Origin: an uncultured Candidatus Actinomarina sp.
GTDB taxonomy: Bacteria > Actinomycetota > Acidimicrobiia > Actinomarinales > Actinomarinaceae
Assembly: GCA_902519215.1 (NCBI GenBank)
Contig: CABYIX010000004.1
Span: 1 to 64,000, forward strand
DNA: 64,000 nucleotides
Direction: 5' to 3'
This document shows, piece by piece, positions 8,015 to 16,499 of the stretch. The translations under genes were made by a program, and so were the position numbers. The notes under the pieces are model-generated. The model saw only the letters and a list, made by a program, of their open reading frames with translations. It did no database searches and was not told where the DNA came from. Position 1 is the first letter of the stretch, and each line of letters opens with the position of its first letter.

Positions 8015-9421
8015 TTATAAGTCACCTAACTGGTTTGCAATTTCTTCAAATACATTCATATCTTGGATTAAAACCATTCTTACAAAATTACTATCTCTTG
8101 ATATCCAAACATTTGTAGATCCTTTATAAAGAGTTCCCTCATATTTAGCTTCAGATTCTGTAAATCTTTGCTGAGTTTCTGCCCATAAAGTATAAGTCTG
8201 GTAGATTTCATCAAGATCTGTACTTGTATCTCCACTTATCTTGACTGTCATTATCAAATTTCCAGAAGAATCTGTATAGTCTTTCCATGAACCACCACCA
8301 ATTCCAACTGCTGCTGTAATAGCATCTCTAGGACCAACAGTGCTTTGAAGTAAATACACTAAATCAAGAGAACCAATTGTTCCTTCATCAATCAATTCAA
8401 AATTAGGAATTGTCAAAGTTGATATTTCTACGGTTTCGTATCTTTCATTTGAAAAGAATTTTGTAGAGTCATATATCTGCTCAGAAGTAGGAAGATTTGT
8501 TAAACCAGTTTCTCTGTATTCTGATAAAGCTTCATTTAATGCATCCATTTTTCCTTGGTTAATAATTTCTCTGGCAAGAATAGGACCATAAGTGTAATAG
8601 AGGTCTGATGGAATATAAAAATAAGCTGGGAGTTCAACACGACATGAAATATTTGGAATTTGAGCCTGCATAGTTTGACGATCATAAGAGTCAAGACTAT
8701 CTACCCATTTTGCCTCTACCCAGTCAGCTTGAGCTTCCATTAAGGCTCTTACGCCAGGATAATTTGAGAAGTCGTCTAACTCATCCATTTCTTGATACCA
8801 CCCAGATATTTCAAAATGTTGACCTTGGAGAGAGTGAACTAATTCATGAACAATTACTCTCTGTTCATAAAAATTAAGTTTTTTCTGTCCAGATTTAATT
8901 GGTAATCTTAAAATTTTATCAAGTAAATTATAGGAGCCAGCTGAAAAGCATCTTTGAAATTCAACTTGTAAATTCAAAAGTTGGTCTGGTGAAAAGTCAT
9001 TTAGACCCCACATGTTTTCAGAAAGTACAGCCCGTTCCCACTCCCCTTCTTCATAGTCTTCTTCAAAGTCATCAAGAAATGAAGCAGCATTATATTCTTG
9101 ATAATTATTAAGCGTATAAAGGTGATATAGGGGATCTTCAATAAATTCAAGTCCAACCCTTCTCTCAATAAATGTCATTAACTCAGCTAATTGTTCTTTT
9201 ATTTCTGATGGAGGCTCTTGGAGCTCAAGACCAAATTCGTCAAGAGCGTATGGCTCTTCAACGGCAACAGTTGTAGTTGTTGAAGTTGAAGTAGAACTTG
9301 TTGAAGTATCTGCAATTGTAACTTCTGTAGAATCTTCTTCTGAATCGACAGCTGCTGTCTGAGTTTCAGAAGAACATGTAATTAAAAGTAAAGCTAAAAA
9401 AGTTAATAAATATTTTCTCAT
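8015..9421 (-). CDS. Secreted lipoprotein, putative zinc metalloprotease
   Basis: A signal peptide with lipobox (LLLITC, Cys at about residue 16) is followed by a Ser/Thr/Glu-rich linker (about 20-55) and a 400-residue globular part. It contains HELVH (HEXXH zinc motif) within a VIVHELVHSLQGQHF helix, and a downstream MEAQADWVEAKW helix that could give a third Glu ligand, as in gluzincins. This points to an extracellular membrane-anchored peptidase; no family name can be assigned with confidence. Its stop is 4 nt ahead of the chosen rsmI start. Confidence 0.75.
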   Translation of the reverse strand: MRKYLLTFLALLLITCSSETQTAAVDSEEDSTEVTIADTSTSSTSTSTTTTVAVEEPYALDEFGLELQEPPSEIKEQLAELMTFIERRVGLEFIEDPLYHLYTLNNYQEYNAASFLDDFEEDYEEGEWERAVLSENMWGLNDFSPDQLLNLQVEFQRCFSAGSYNLLDKILRLPIKSGQKKLNFYEQRVIVHELVHSLQGQHFEISGWYQEMDELDDFSNYPGVRALMEAQADWVEAKWVDSLDSYDRQTMQAQIPNISCRVELPAYFYIPSDLYYTYGPILAREIINQGKMDALNEALSEYRETGLTNLPTSEQIYDSTKFFSNERYETVEISTLTIPNFELIDEGTIGSLDLVYLLQSTVGPRDAITAAVGIGGGSWKDYTDSSGNLIMTVKISGDTSTDLDEIYQTYTLWAETQQRFTESEAKYEGTLYKGSTNVWISRDSNFVRMVLIQDMNVFEEIANQLGDL

Positions 9422-9473
9422 AGGTTATTAGATTACATGTATTCTATTGTTTATAAAAAGAATTGGAGGAAAA

Positions 9474-9878
9474 TTGATAAAAGAATTTAGAGACTTCATC
9501 AATAGAGGAAATGTTGTTGAACTTGGTGTTGCATTTGTAATGGGTGCTTCTTTCAAATCTCTTGTTGATGTTTTTACAAAAAGACTAATTGAACCAGTTA
9601 TCGGTTTGTTAATTAATCTACCAAACTTGGAAACTCTAGGTTTATTTGGTGATATTGACCCATCATCAGGAGTGAATGCAGGCTCATTTGGTGCATTTTT
9701 AGGGGAAGTCATCAACTATACTATTATCGCATTTGTTATGTTTTTAGTAATTAAAGCATATAACCACTTTGAAGAAGTTGTTTCAGATGACGAAGATGAG
9801 ACTGTGGTAGCTGCAGAGTCAAAAGAAGTTCAGTTACTGAAAGAAATAAGAGACGGAATAAATAAAATAAGTAAATAA
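9474..9878 (+). CDS. mscL: Large-conductance mechanosensitive channel
   Basis: Homopentameric channel that opens on membrane tension to relieve hypo-osmotic shock. Two membrane helices (GNVVELGVAFVMGASFKSLVDVF, and INYTIIAFVMFLVIKAYNHF) and a C-terminal charged helix match MscL. The start is a TTG at 9474 (M-I-K-E-F-R-D-F), preceded by GGAGGA at 9465-9470; the frame is open a little further upstream but lacks a ribosome site. 134 residues, normal for the family. Confidence 0.95.
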   Translation: MIKEFRDFINRGNVVELGVAFVMGASFKSLVDVFTKRLIEPVIGLLINLPNLETLGLFGDIDPSSGVNAGSFGAFLGEVINYTIIAFVMFLVIKAYNHFEEVVSDDEDETVVAAESKEVQLLKEIRDGINKISK

Positions 9879-9888
9879 ATAAAAATTT

Positions 9889-11652
9889 ATGAGAGAAAAT
9901 AATTTAAAGGATTTATTCAACTACGCACTTGAGCAAGGCACCAAGGTTCGAAGAGGAATAATTTACTCAATACTTAATAAAATATTTGATCTAGCTCCTC
10001 CGATTTTAATTGGTGTTGCTATTGATATAGTTGTAGAAGGCTCTGATTCTTTTATTGGTAACCTTGGATATACCGATAGGCGTCAACAGCTAATAATCCT
10101 CGCAATTCTAACCTTTATTATTTGGGGTCTTGAATCGGCATTCGACTACATTGCGGCAGTTACTTGGAGAAATATTTCACAAGATATTGAGCACTCTTTA
10201 AGAACTGACACTTTTAACAATGTTCTTGGTCTTGATTTAGCTTTTTTTGAAAATAAGTCATCTGGAAGACTAATGGCAATCTTAAATGATGACGTTAACC
10301 AGCTAGAAACATTTCTAGATAATGGCGCAAACAGGCTTGTACAAACCGCAACTACTGTTTTAGTCATTGGTGGTACATTTCTATATATTTCTCCATTAGT
10401 CGCAGTTTTTGCATTTATCCCTATACCAATAATTATTTTTGGATCACTTAGGTTTACCAGCAGAATTGCAGAGCGCTATACCAAAATTAGAAATGATATT
10501 GAAAACTTGAATGCAAATCTTTCAAACTCCATTACAGGAATACTTACAGTAAAAAGTTTTAATAGGGAGAGAAAAGAAAGTGAAAGGATAACGGTATCAT
10601 CACAAGAAGTTAAAAGTGCAAACTATCATGCAATACGACTTTCAGCAGCATTTATTCCGATTATTCGAATAGCAATATTATTTGGCTTTACTGCAACACT
10701 TCTTATAGGTGGGTTTCTTGCTTTAGATGGTGAAATTAAAGTTGCTACTTATTCTGTAATGTTGTTTATAACACAAAGGTTACTTTGGCCATTAACAGAA
10801 CTAGGTGTCATATTTGATGCATACCAAAAAGCAATGGCATCATTTAGACGAATTGTAAATTTAAAAAATACTCAACCAACAATAAACAGTGGGGGTAAAA
10901 AACTATATAATTTCAATGAAAAAATTGAGATTTCTAACCTAAATTTTGAGTATGTTGAGAATTTCCCAGTATTGAACAATATTTCTATAAATATTAAAAA
11001 AGGTGAGACCTCTGCAATCGTTGGAAGTACGGGTTCTGGAAAATCTACATTAATAAAATTGATTCTTAGGTTATATGATTCAACCTCAGGAGAAATAAAG
11101 TTTGATGAAACTAGTATTAAAGATTTAGAAATTGAAAGTTTGAGAAACAAGATTGGTTTAGTGAGCCAAGATATTTTCTTGTTTGAAGGTACAGTTTTTG
11201 AAAATATTGCTTATGGAAATCTTGATGCTACAAATGAAGAAGTGTGGGAAGCGGCAAGATTGTCAGAATCTGATAAATTTATTAATTTATTACCAAATAA
11301 GGAACATACGATTGTTGGAGAAAGAGGTCAAAAACTTTCTGGAGGACAGAGACAGAGAATATCAATAGCTAGAGCTATTTTAAAAAATCCAGAAATACTA
11401 ATTCTAGATGAAGCTACATCAGCAGTAGATAATGAAACTGAAGCAGCTATTCAGAGATCGATAAATACACTTAAAAAAGGGAGAACAGTTATTGCAATAG
11501 CTCACCGTTTATCCACTATTAGAAATGCAGAAATTATTTATGTTTTAGAGGATGGAAGGGTTGTTGAATCTGGAAATCATGAAAGCCTTTTAGATATTGA
11601 AGGTGTTTACTCCAAACTGTGGTCGGTACAAACTGGTGAGAAAATTAATTAA
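9889..11652 (+). CDS. ABC exporter, fused permease-ATPase (ABCB type)
   Basis: A half-transporter that would dimerise: six-helix membrane domain (residues about 1-320), then a nucleotide-binding domain with Walker A GSTGSGKST (about 380), ABC signature LSGGQRQ (about 484), Walker B ILILDEATS (about 504) and the H-loop AHRLST. 587 residues, normal for multidrug/lipid exporters. It starts 10 nt after mscL, so probably the same transcript. Substrate cannot be told from sequence. Confidence 0.92.
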   Translation: MRENNLKDLFNYALEQGTKVRRGIIYSILNKIFDLAPPILIGVAIDIVVEGSDSFIGNLGYTDRRQQLIILAILTFIIWGLESAFDYIAAVTWRNISQDIEHSLRTDTFNNVLGLDLAFFENKSSGRLMAILNDDVNQLETFLDNGANRLVQTATTVLVIGGTFLYISPLVAVFAFIPIPIIIFGSLRFTSRIAERYTKIRNDIENLNANLSNSITGILTVKSFNRERKESERITVSSQEVKSANYHAIRLSAAFIPIIRIAILFGFTATLLIGGFLALDGEIKVATYSVMLFITQRLLWPLTELGVIFDAYQKAMASFRRIVNLKNTQPTINSGGKKLYNFNEKIEISNLNFEYVENFPVLNNISINIKKGETSAIVGSTGSGKSTLIKLILRLYDSTSGEIKFDETSIKDLEIESLRNKIGLVSQDIFLFEGTVFENIAYGNLDATNEEVWEAARLSESDKFINLLPNKEHTIVGERGQKLSGGQRQRISIARAILKNPEILILDEATSAVDNETEAAIQRSINTLKKGRTVIAIAHRLSTIRNAEIIYVLEDGRVVESGNHESLLDIEGVYSKLWSVQTGEKIN

Positions 11653-12823
11653 CTTTTTGTGCGATAAATTCACCAATAGCTAAGGATGCAGTTGCAGCAG
11701 GACTAGGTGCATTTAAGACATGTAATGAATTATTAGATTCTTCAAATACAAAATCATCAATTAAGTCACCATTAGAACTTACTGCCTGAGCTCTAACACC
11801 AGCTACTCTAGGTTGTAAATCACTGAGCTCAACATCAGGGATGTAAGTTAATATTTCTTTTAAAAAGACTTTTTTATTTAAGGACCTATACATTTCAGAA
11901 ATTCCCGTACCAAAATATTGCTTACCTAATTTCCACATTCCTTTATATAGGATGGTTTTACTAAATTCAGAAATATTGATATTACTCCACTTGTACCCTT
12001 CTTTAGCAAAAGCTAAAACAGCATTAGGTCCGGCTTCAATTTTTCCATCAATAGTTTTAGTAAGGTGTATACCCAGAAATGGAAGATTCGGATCACTAAT
12101 TGGGTAAATCATGTTATTTACTAAATGAGACTTTTCTTCATTAAAAACAAAATATTCCCCTCTAAAAGGAATGATTCTTAAATTAGGTTCAATGTTATCT
12201 AAGATTGCAATAGTATCAGAGAAAAGGCCAGCGCAATTAATAAGATATTCGGATGAAAAAGAATCTTTATCGCTGGTAAGAACTTTCAAATCATTTTGTG
12301 AATTTATATTTTTGATTTTCTGAAAATATTCAACTGTACCTCCAAGCGATATAAACTTTTTTGCAATTGCTTCAGTAACTACTTTGTAATCCACTACTCC
12401 AGCTTGTGGTACATACAAAGCTGATTCAAATTTACAATTAGGCTCCAAATCTAATATTTCGTTTCTTTCGAGAGCTTTTACACCAGTCATGTTTAAATCT
12501 TCAGCTCTTTTATTTAATTCAGCAATTTTTTCTATATCATTATCAACCACTATTTTTCCTTCAATTCTGTATGGAATATTTTCAGTATTCATAAAATCAA
12601 TCAATAACTCTCTACCTCTGATACAGAGATCTGATTTAAATGATTGTGGTTTGTAATAAATGCCTGAGTGAATTACTCCTGAGTTTCTACCAGATTGGTG
12701 AATTGCGGGAGATTTTTCTTTATCTAATACAAGAACATTTTTTCCTTTTTCTTGAAGCTTAAGGGCAGTAGACATGCCGACAATACCAGCACCGATAATA
12801 GCGACGTCATATATTTTTTTCAT
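11645..12823 (-). CDS. lhgO: L-2-hydroxyglutarate oxidase/dehydrogenase
   Basis: FAD enzyme of the DAO family that oxidises L-2-hydroxyglutarate to 2-oxoglutarate, passing electrons to the quinone pool or oxygen. Seen: the FAD-binding VAIIGAGIVGMSTA at the N-terminus, the LhgO-typical HQSGRNSGVIHSGIYY, RGEYFVF, and the C-terminal PSPAATASLAIGEFI. 392 residues. Its ATG (12821-12823) is the base triplet immediately after the tmRNA CCA, with no gap. The 3' end overlaps the convergent ABC exporter by 8 nt. Confidence 0.93.
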   Translation of the reverse strand: MKKIYDVAIIGAGIVGMSTALKLQEKGKNVLVLDKEKSPAIHQSGRNSGVIHSGIYYKPQSFKSDLCIRGRELLIDFMNTENIPYRIEGKIVVDNDIEKIAELNKRAEDLNMTGVKALERNEILDLEPNCKFESALYVPQAGVVDYKVVTEAIAKKFISLGGTVEYFQKIKNINSQNDLKVLTSDKDSFSSEYLINCAGLFSDTIAILDNIEPNLRIIPFRGEYFVFNEEKSHLVNNMIYPISDPNLPFLGIHLTKTIDGKIEAGPNAVLAFAKEGYKWSNINISEFSKTILYKGMWKLGKQYFGTGISEMYRSLNKKVFLKEILTYIPDVELSDLQPRVAGVRAQAVSSNGDLIDDFVFEESNNSLHVLNAPSPAATASLAIGEFIAQKVN

Positions 12824-13161
12824 TGGTGGAGGTGCGGGGAGTCGAACCCCGGTCCTTCCAAGCTATCAAACAGCTTCTCCGAGTGCATCCGATGTTTTAC
12901 TGTTAGGCAAGTCATCGGAACCTATAACCTAACAGGTTTACCTAAATCTTAAGAGTTAGTCGGTAACCCAACTCAGCATCCCACATTTCGACGCCAGTAC
13001 TATCCGAGGTGGGAACCCCGATAGGTGACGAGCAGCGGTTAGGCTGCTAAAGCCAACTTAGGTTTGGCAGTTATATTGTTTTCCTACGTTTTTAACGAGG
13101 CCCTAGGACCCTCGACTCGCTACTGAGAGACTCACTTCAAAGTCGAAGCCAGTTCACCCCC
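12824..13161 (-). ncRNA. ssrA: Transfer-messenger RNA (tmRNA)
   Basis: Rescues stalled ribosomes together with SmpB (also in this window). The 5' end GGGGGTG pairs with CACCTCC near the 3' end and includes the G-U third pair that specifies alanine charging; the conserved 5' GGCTTCGAC and a full T arm with encoded CCA (12824-12826) are present. The tag frame reads A-K-P-K-L-A-L-A-A followed by TAA, with GCC as the probable resume codon and a conserved A four bases before it. The length, 338 nt, is ordinary. lhgO begins on the very next base after CCA. Confidence 0.96.
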
Positions 13162-13183
13162 ATACAGTTTTATTAGTCCTAAA

Positions 13184-13189
13184 ATTATA
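13184..13189 (-). promoter_or_regulatory. Probable -10 box of ssrA
   Basis: TATAAT on the minus strand, 23 nt ahead of the mature tmRNA 5' end, with TTTAAA 17 nt further upstream as a weak -35 match. A short 5' extension would be removed by RNase P. Confidence 0.55.
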
Positions 13190-13201
13190 CTTGAGAATTA
13201 C

Positions 13202-13207
13202 TATATT
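13202..13207 (+). promoter_or_regulatory. -10 box for the gene at 13214 (leaderless type)
   Basis: TATATT followed by exactly six bases (TTAAAT) and the ATG, so transcription would begin at or near the start codon. It fits the TANNNT plus 6-9 nt pattern seen at many genes in this window. Confidence 0.55.
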
Positions 13208-13213
13208 TTAAAT

Positions 13214-13858
13214 ATGAAAATAAATAACAATAGCTTTGAACTTAATGAAAAATTACAAGTCGTAATTAATTCAAACGACAATGAAGGGTTGATTTTTATA
13301 CCTAAAAACACTCAACTTGAAGTAGAAGTAGAAAATTATTATGGAAAGATAGCAATTAATACAATTAGTATCTTTCCTGCAGAGGGTGAATTTCAAATAA
13401 ATAAGCTAAGTATTGAAAATAGTATTCCGAATATAGATATTAAATTATTAGATAGATATATTTTTAAAGTTTTATCTGACAAATCTGGTTTGGCATATTC
13501 TCCATATTCTTATTTTCCTGATTATGATTTTACAGTTTTTGAAAAAGGGAGAAGACCTTCAAGTCTTGACTGGGCAATGTTTGCCTCATTGTATGTATAC
13601 AGTTGCAATGTTCTGCCCCAATCAGTAAAAGTAGATCTTTCTCTTGCTAAGTTCTTAAGAATATCTGAAGAAAATTTTAAAAGATTTATGAAAAAAATTC
13701 CTAAAGAATTATTTAGAAAATCAGGACATGCTGATACAAGAGGTGGGGATATTTCATTAAATGCAGAAAACTTAATAAAAGATTATTTAGGTGACAATCA
13801 AAGCACTTTTGAAAGTAACCCATTTTTAAAGTTTTATTCTGAAGTTGACTTTTCCTGA
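13214..13858 (+). CDS. Protein of unknown function
   Basis: A 214-residue soluble protein that I do not recognise. The N-terminal half is rich in beta-type segments (QVVINSNDNEGLIFI, GKIAINTISIF); the C-terminal half is helical and basic (LAKFLRISEENFKRFMKKIPKELFRK). No signal peptide or membrane helix is seen. The ATG has a -10-like TATATT six bases upstream. Its end overlaps the convergent PPOX gene by 25 nt. Confidence 0.75.
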   Translation: MKINNNSFELNEKLQVVINSNDNEGLIFIPKNTQLEVEVENYYGKIAINTISIFPAEGEFQINKLSIENSIPNIDIKLLDRYIFKVLSDKSGLAYSPYSYFPDYDFTVFEKGRRPSSLDWAMFASLYVYSCNVLPQSVKVDLSLAKFLRISEENFKRFMKKIPKELFRKSGHADTRGGDISLNAENLIKDYLGDNQSTFESNPFLKFYSEVDFS

Positions 13859-14277
13859 GGTCTGCTAACCATAGAAATAATTTTATCTATGGTCACTTCC
13901 CATATTTCTCTTGATTTAATGTTGGCTTGCTCCCAAGAAACCTCCTTTGGTCTTTTATAAGGCTTTCCTAAATAACGATTTGACAGAAAGTCAATATGAT
14001 TATTTGCGCTTTGATCTTGGATAATATTTTCTACAGTTCCCCTAACTTCCCAACTTTGATACATTTCACTTGGGTGAAAGATAACAACAGTTAAATAGGG
14101 ATCTAATCTAATATTTTCAGTTTTTTTTCTACCTTGCTCTGTATTAATTAGTATCTTATTATCTGCATAATCGATCCACATCAAATGGTTTTGAAGCTCT
14201 TTTTCATTAACTTTTGTTGCTATTGCACAGAAGGCGTTGTTGTCGATTGCTTGTTTAAGTTCATTTGGCAGTTGCAT
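13834..14277 (-). CDS. Pyridoxamine 5'-phosphate oxidase-like (PPOX) flavin/F420-dependent protein
   Basis: A 147-residue split-barrel protein. The N-terminal AFCAIATKVNEKELQNHLMWIDY matches the start of PPOX-class proteins that bind FMN or, in Actinobacteria, coenzyme F420; SWEVRGTVENI and the C-terminal SREIWEVTIDKI are typical strands. With F420 biosynthesis genes elsewhere in the window an F420-dependent reductase is plausible, but FMN cannot be excluded. A TAGAAT box lies 8 nt ahead of the ATG; the gene is divergent from the selenoprotein candidate. Confidence 0.8.
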   Translation of the reverse strand: MQLPNELKQAIDNNAFCAIATKVNEKELQNHLMWIDYADNKILINTEQGRKKTENIRLDPYLTVVIFHPSEMYQSWEVRGTVENIIQDQSANNHIDFLSNRYLGKPYKRPKEVSWEQANIKSREIWEVTIDKIISMVSRPQEKSTSE

Positions 14278-14307
14278 ATTCTTTAATTCTAAGTAAAGAT
14301 AATTTAT

Positions 14308-14880
14308 ATGGCATTTATTAAATTATTCAAATTTGAGAAATCTACTGGTCTTCTAAAAAAAGAGTATGAAAAAGGTATTAGAAGAGCCGGCAGGATTTGG
14401 AATATACTTACAATTCAATCCCAAACACCAGAAATTCTAAGAGATTCAATGCGACTATATAACTCAACAATGTTTGGAAACCTAAAAATTTCACGTTTTG
14501 ATAGAGAACTTCTTGCAGTTGTTACATCAATATCGAATGAATGTGAATACTGAATACGAGCTCATCTATATGATCTCCGGTCGGAGACAAAAGACCAAAA
14601 ATTAGTTGATCAAATTTCCAACAATTGGAAAGAAAGTAATCTCAGCTCAAAACAAAAAGAATTATGTATTTTTGCTGAAAAACTTACACAAAAACCTGGA
14701 AATATTAACAGTTCAGATATAGATAAATTAAAAAAAATAGGACTTGATGACAGAGAGATTTCTGAAGCAGTTCAAGTAATTTCATACTTTAATTACATAA
14801 ATAGAATTGCTGATGGACTGGGACTGCAGCCTGAAGATTTCATAGATGAAAAGGGTTATAAAAAAAATCTTGACCAATAA
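14308..14880 (+). CDS. AhpD-like peroxidase-related protein, probable selenoprotein (CxxU)
   Basis: The frame from ATG 14308 to TAA 14880 (190 residues) is interrupted only by a TGA at 14551-14553, codon 82. The context is N-E-C-E-Y-[TGA]-I-R-A-H, exactly the AhpD signature N-x-C-x-Y-C-x3-H, so TGA replaces the second (peroxidatic) Cys. The part after the TGA is plainly the same family: LSSKQKELCIFAEKLTQKPGN, then FNYINRIADGLGLQPEDF, the usual C-terminal helices of peroxidase-related AhpD-like proteins. A hairpin with a G-starting loop lies 25 nt downstream (separate entry). AhpD proteins reduce peroxides or peroxiredoxin partners with a redox-active CxxC. Alternatives are a nonsense mutation or sequencing error, but the intact downstream frame and the hairpin argue for selenocysteine. 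Confidence 0.85.
14551..14587 (+). promoter_or_regulatory. UGA selenocysteine codon and bacterial SECIS-like hairpin
   Basis: The TGA (14551-14553) is followed by the hairpin TCTCC (14574-14578), loop GGTC (14579-14582), GGAGA (14583-14587): a perfect 5-bp stem. The loop starts 25 nt after the TGA, inside the roughly 16-37 nt window of bacterial SECIS elements, and its first bases are G, as required; GGUC also occurs in the apical loop of the E. coli fdhF SECIS. It would bind SelB and direct Sec insertion. Confidence 0.75.
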
Positions 14881-14891
14881 TTGACTTTCCC

Positions 14892-14897
14892 TAGTAT
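14892..14897 (+). promoter_or_regulatory. -10 box for the DUF3152 gene (leaderless type)
   Basis: TAGTAT followed by seven bases (TTAATAT) and the ATG at 14905. Confidence 0.5.
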
Positions 14898-14904
14898 TTA
14901 ATAT

Positions 14905-15861
14905 ATGAAAATCAATCCTGTAGTATCTTTAATATCTACTTTGCTTATTTCTTTTGGAATAATATTTTTAGGGACTTCAAATTTTCAATTTCAATATGAT
15001 AAATTAATTACTCAAAATGTTTTATTTGAAAACCAAGTATCTATTCAAAACGATAGCCAGGATAATGAATCAACTTCTAAAATTCAAGAAATAGAAACGA
15101 TAAATGAACCAAATATTGAAGTGAGTTCAGAATATCCAGAAAATGAAGTCAATCAGAAAATTGAAAAAGATAGAGAAGAAGAAAGTATATTACCTGAAAG
15201 TGATGGGACAGAAATAAAAGTTACTTCATTTTCAATCTATAAAACAAATGAAGAAATCATAAATAGTAAATCAGTACCTAATGTAGATATGAGTCAGGGT
15301 TGTCTGGTAGAAAATCCTTTAAATGACGATAGGTTATGGTATTTTCCTGACGATTTTTCTGAATATAAAAAAAGTTTTTACAATATTGGAATCAAGGTTG
15401 AGTCGGGACTTAATCTAGATCCAAATTGTCTTTCAAATATGGTCATTGGAATATTAAATGATCCTAGAGGATGGTCAACAATAGAAAACCAGTCTTTTCA
15501 AATTGTTAATTCAGAGAATGCCGATTTAAATATCGTTTTTGCAAAACCTGAAACAGTAGATGAATTGTGTTACCCGCTGCAAACTAATGGAATTTACTCT
15601 TGTAGGAATGAAAAAAATGTTGTTATTAATATGTTTAGATGGCTATCAGGGGCACAAGATTTTGGTACTGATCTAAGTACATATCGTATTTATTTGATTA
15701 ACCATGAAGTAGGGCACTACCTTGGATGGGGACATAGTGATTGTCCGTCAGATAAAGCACTTGCACCTGTAATGATGCAACAATCAAAATCTACTAATGG
15801 ATGTGTTCCTAATGGTTGGCCAATATACGAAAGAATTAAATTACTTTACAGTTCGTCTTAA
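14905..15861 (+). CDS. Secreted DUF3152 protein with zincin motif
   Basis: A 318-residue protein: one N-terminal membrane/signal helix (about residues 7-26), an acidic, low-complexity Glu/Asn/Ser linker to about 110, and a C-terminal domain with NDPRGWSTIENQSF, the HExxHxxGxxH zinc motif in NHEVGHYLGWGH, and PVMMQQSK downstream (a Met-turn like metzincins). This is the actinobacterial DUF3152 layout. A cell-surface metalloprotease is suggested by the motif but activity is unproven. It starts 24 nt after the selenoprotein candidate and has its own -10-like box. Confidence 0.85.
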   Translation: MKINPVVSLISTLLISFGIIFLGTSNFQFQYDKLITQNVLFENQVSIQNDSQDNESTSKIQEIETINEPNIEVSSEYPENEVNQKIEKDREEESILPESDGTEIKVTSFSIYKTNEEIINSKSVPNVDMSQGCLVENPLNDDRLWYFPDDFSEYKKSFYNIGIKVESGLNLDPNCLSNMVIGILNDPRGWSTIENQSFQIVNSENADLNIVFAKPETVDELCYPLQTNGIYSCRNEKNVVINMFRWLSGAQDFGTDLSTYRIYLINHEVGHYLGWGHSDCPSDKALAPVMMQQSKSTNGCVPNGWPIYERIKLLYSSS

Positions 15862-15862
15862 T

Positions 15863-16366
15863 TTAACTATTGGATTCTTTTATATAATCAATTTGTTCTT
15901 CTGAATTTAAAACAGAAAATTTTGATTCTGAATTTAAGACTTTAGTATTTGGAACAACGCCTCTACTTTTCATCCAACAAATTGAACTTAAAACAACCAT
16001 AACACCAAGTAAACCGAGACTAAGTGGGTGATTTTGAACAGTATTTTCTATTCCTCCAAAAAAGTTACTAACAGCTAAAGATCCTATAAAAAAACTATAA
16101 AATTTTAGCAATATTTTTTGTGCATATATTTCTTGAATGTATCTTGCCCAAAGTGCCAAAAGTGTAATCGATAAAGAAGTTATCCATACTATTCTACTTG
16201 AGTTGAACCAAGAACCAGTTGATTGAATGGTATATTCAAGTCTTAATAATCCTGAAATTGTGTTTGGAGCTAAAGCTAGTACAACAGTTATTAATCCTGA
16301 TAAAACAGCGATAACTATATTAATTGACATAAAATTAATTGATTCTAAATATGTATTTTTTTCCAT
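15863..16366 (-). CDS. Membrane protein of unknown function
   Basis: A 167-residue protein with about four hydrophobic segments (near residues 15-36, 58-76, 84-105, 112-131) and a polar tail. I recognise no family. The stop lies one base from the convergent DUF3152 stop. The 133 bases upstream (16367-16499) are very AT-rich; I see no gene or clear terminator there. Confidence 0.75.
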   Translation of the reverse strand: MEKNTYLESINFMSINIVIAVLSGLITVVLALAPNTISGLLRLEYTIQSTGSWFNSSRIVWITSLSITLLALWARYIQEIYAQKILLKFYSFFIGSLAVSNFFGGIENTVQNHPLSLGLLGVMVVLSSICWMKSRGVVPNTKVLNSESKFSVLNSEEQIDYIKESNS

Positions 16367-16499
16367 GTCACATTATGTAATAAATAATATTTTTAAACAA
16401 GAGTTTTTTTAAAAAGTTATTGGTGCCAGCCTAAACAACTAATTAGTAACTTAATTATTGTATTTTTTTAAATTTATTACAACCATTTTTTTTAATTAA

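Noticed and set aside
9428-9715. A 95-residue minus-strand frame
   Set aside because: Shadow of mscL on the opposite strand; no promoter or similarity.
12752-12952. A 66-residue plus-strand frame over the lhgO start and tmRNA
   Set aside because: It lies antisense to the tmRNA 3' half and has no family similarity.
14308-14553. An 81-residue stand-alone protein ending at the TGA
   Set aside because: It would end in the middle of the AhpD active-site motif, and the next 108 codons in the same frame continue the family. Read as a TGA-Sec gene instead.
16367-16499. Possible small RNA or terminator in the AT-rich gap
   Set aside because: No convincing hairpin, promoter pair or reading frame could be seen; left as unexplained intergenic sequence.
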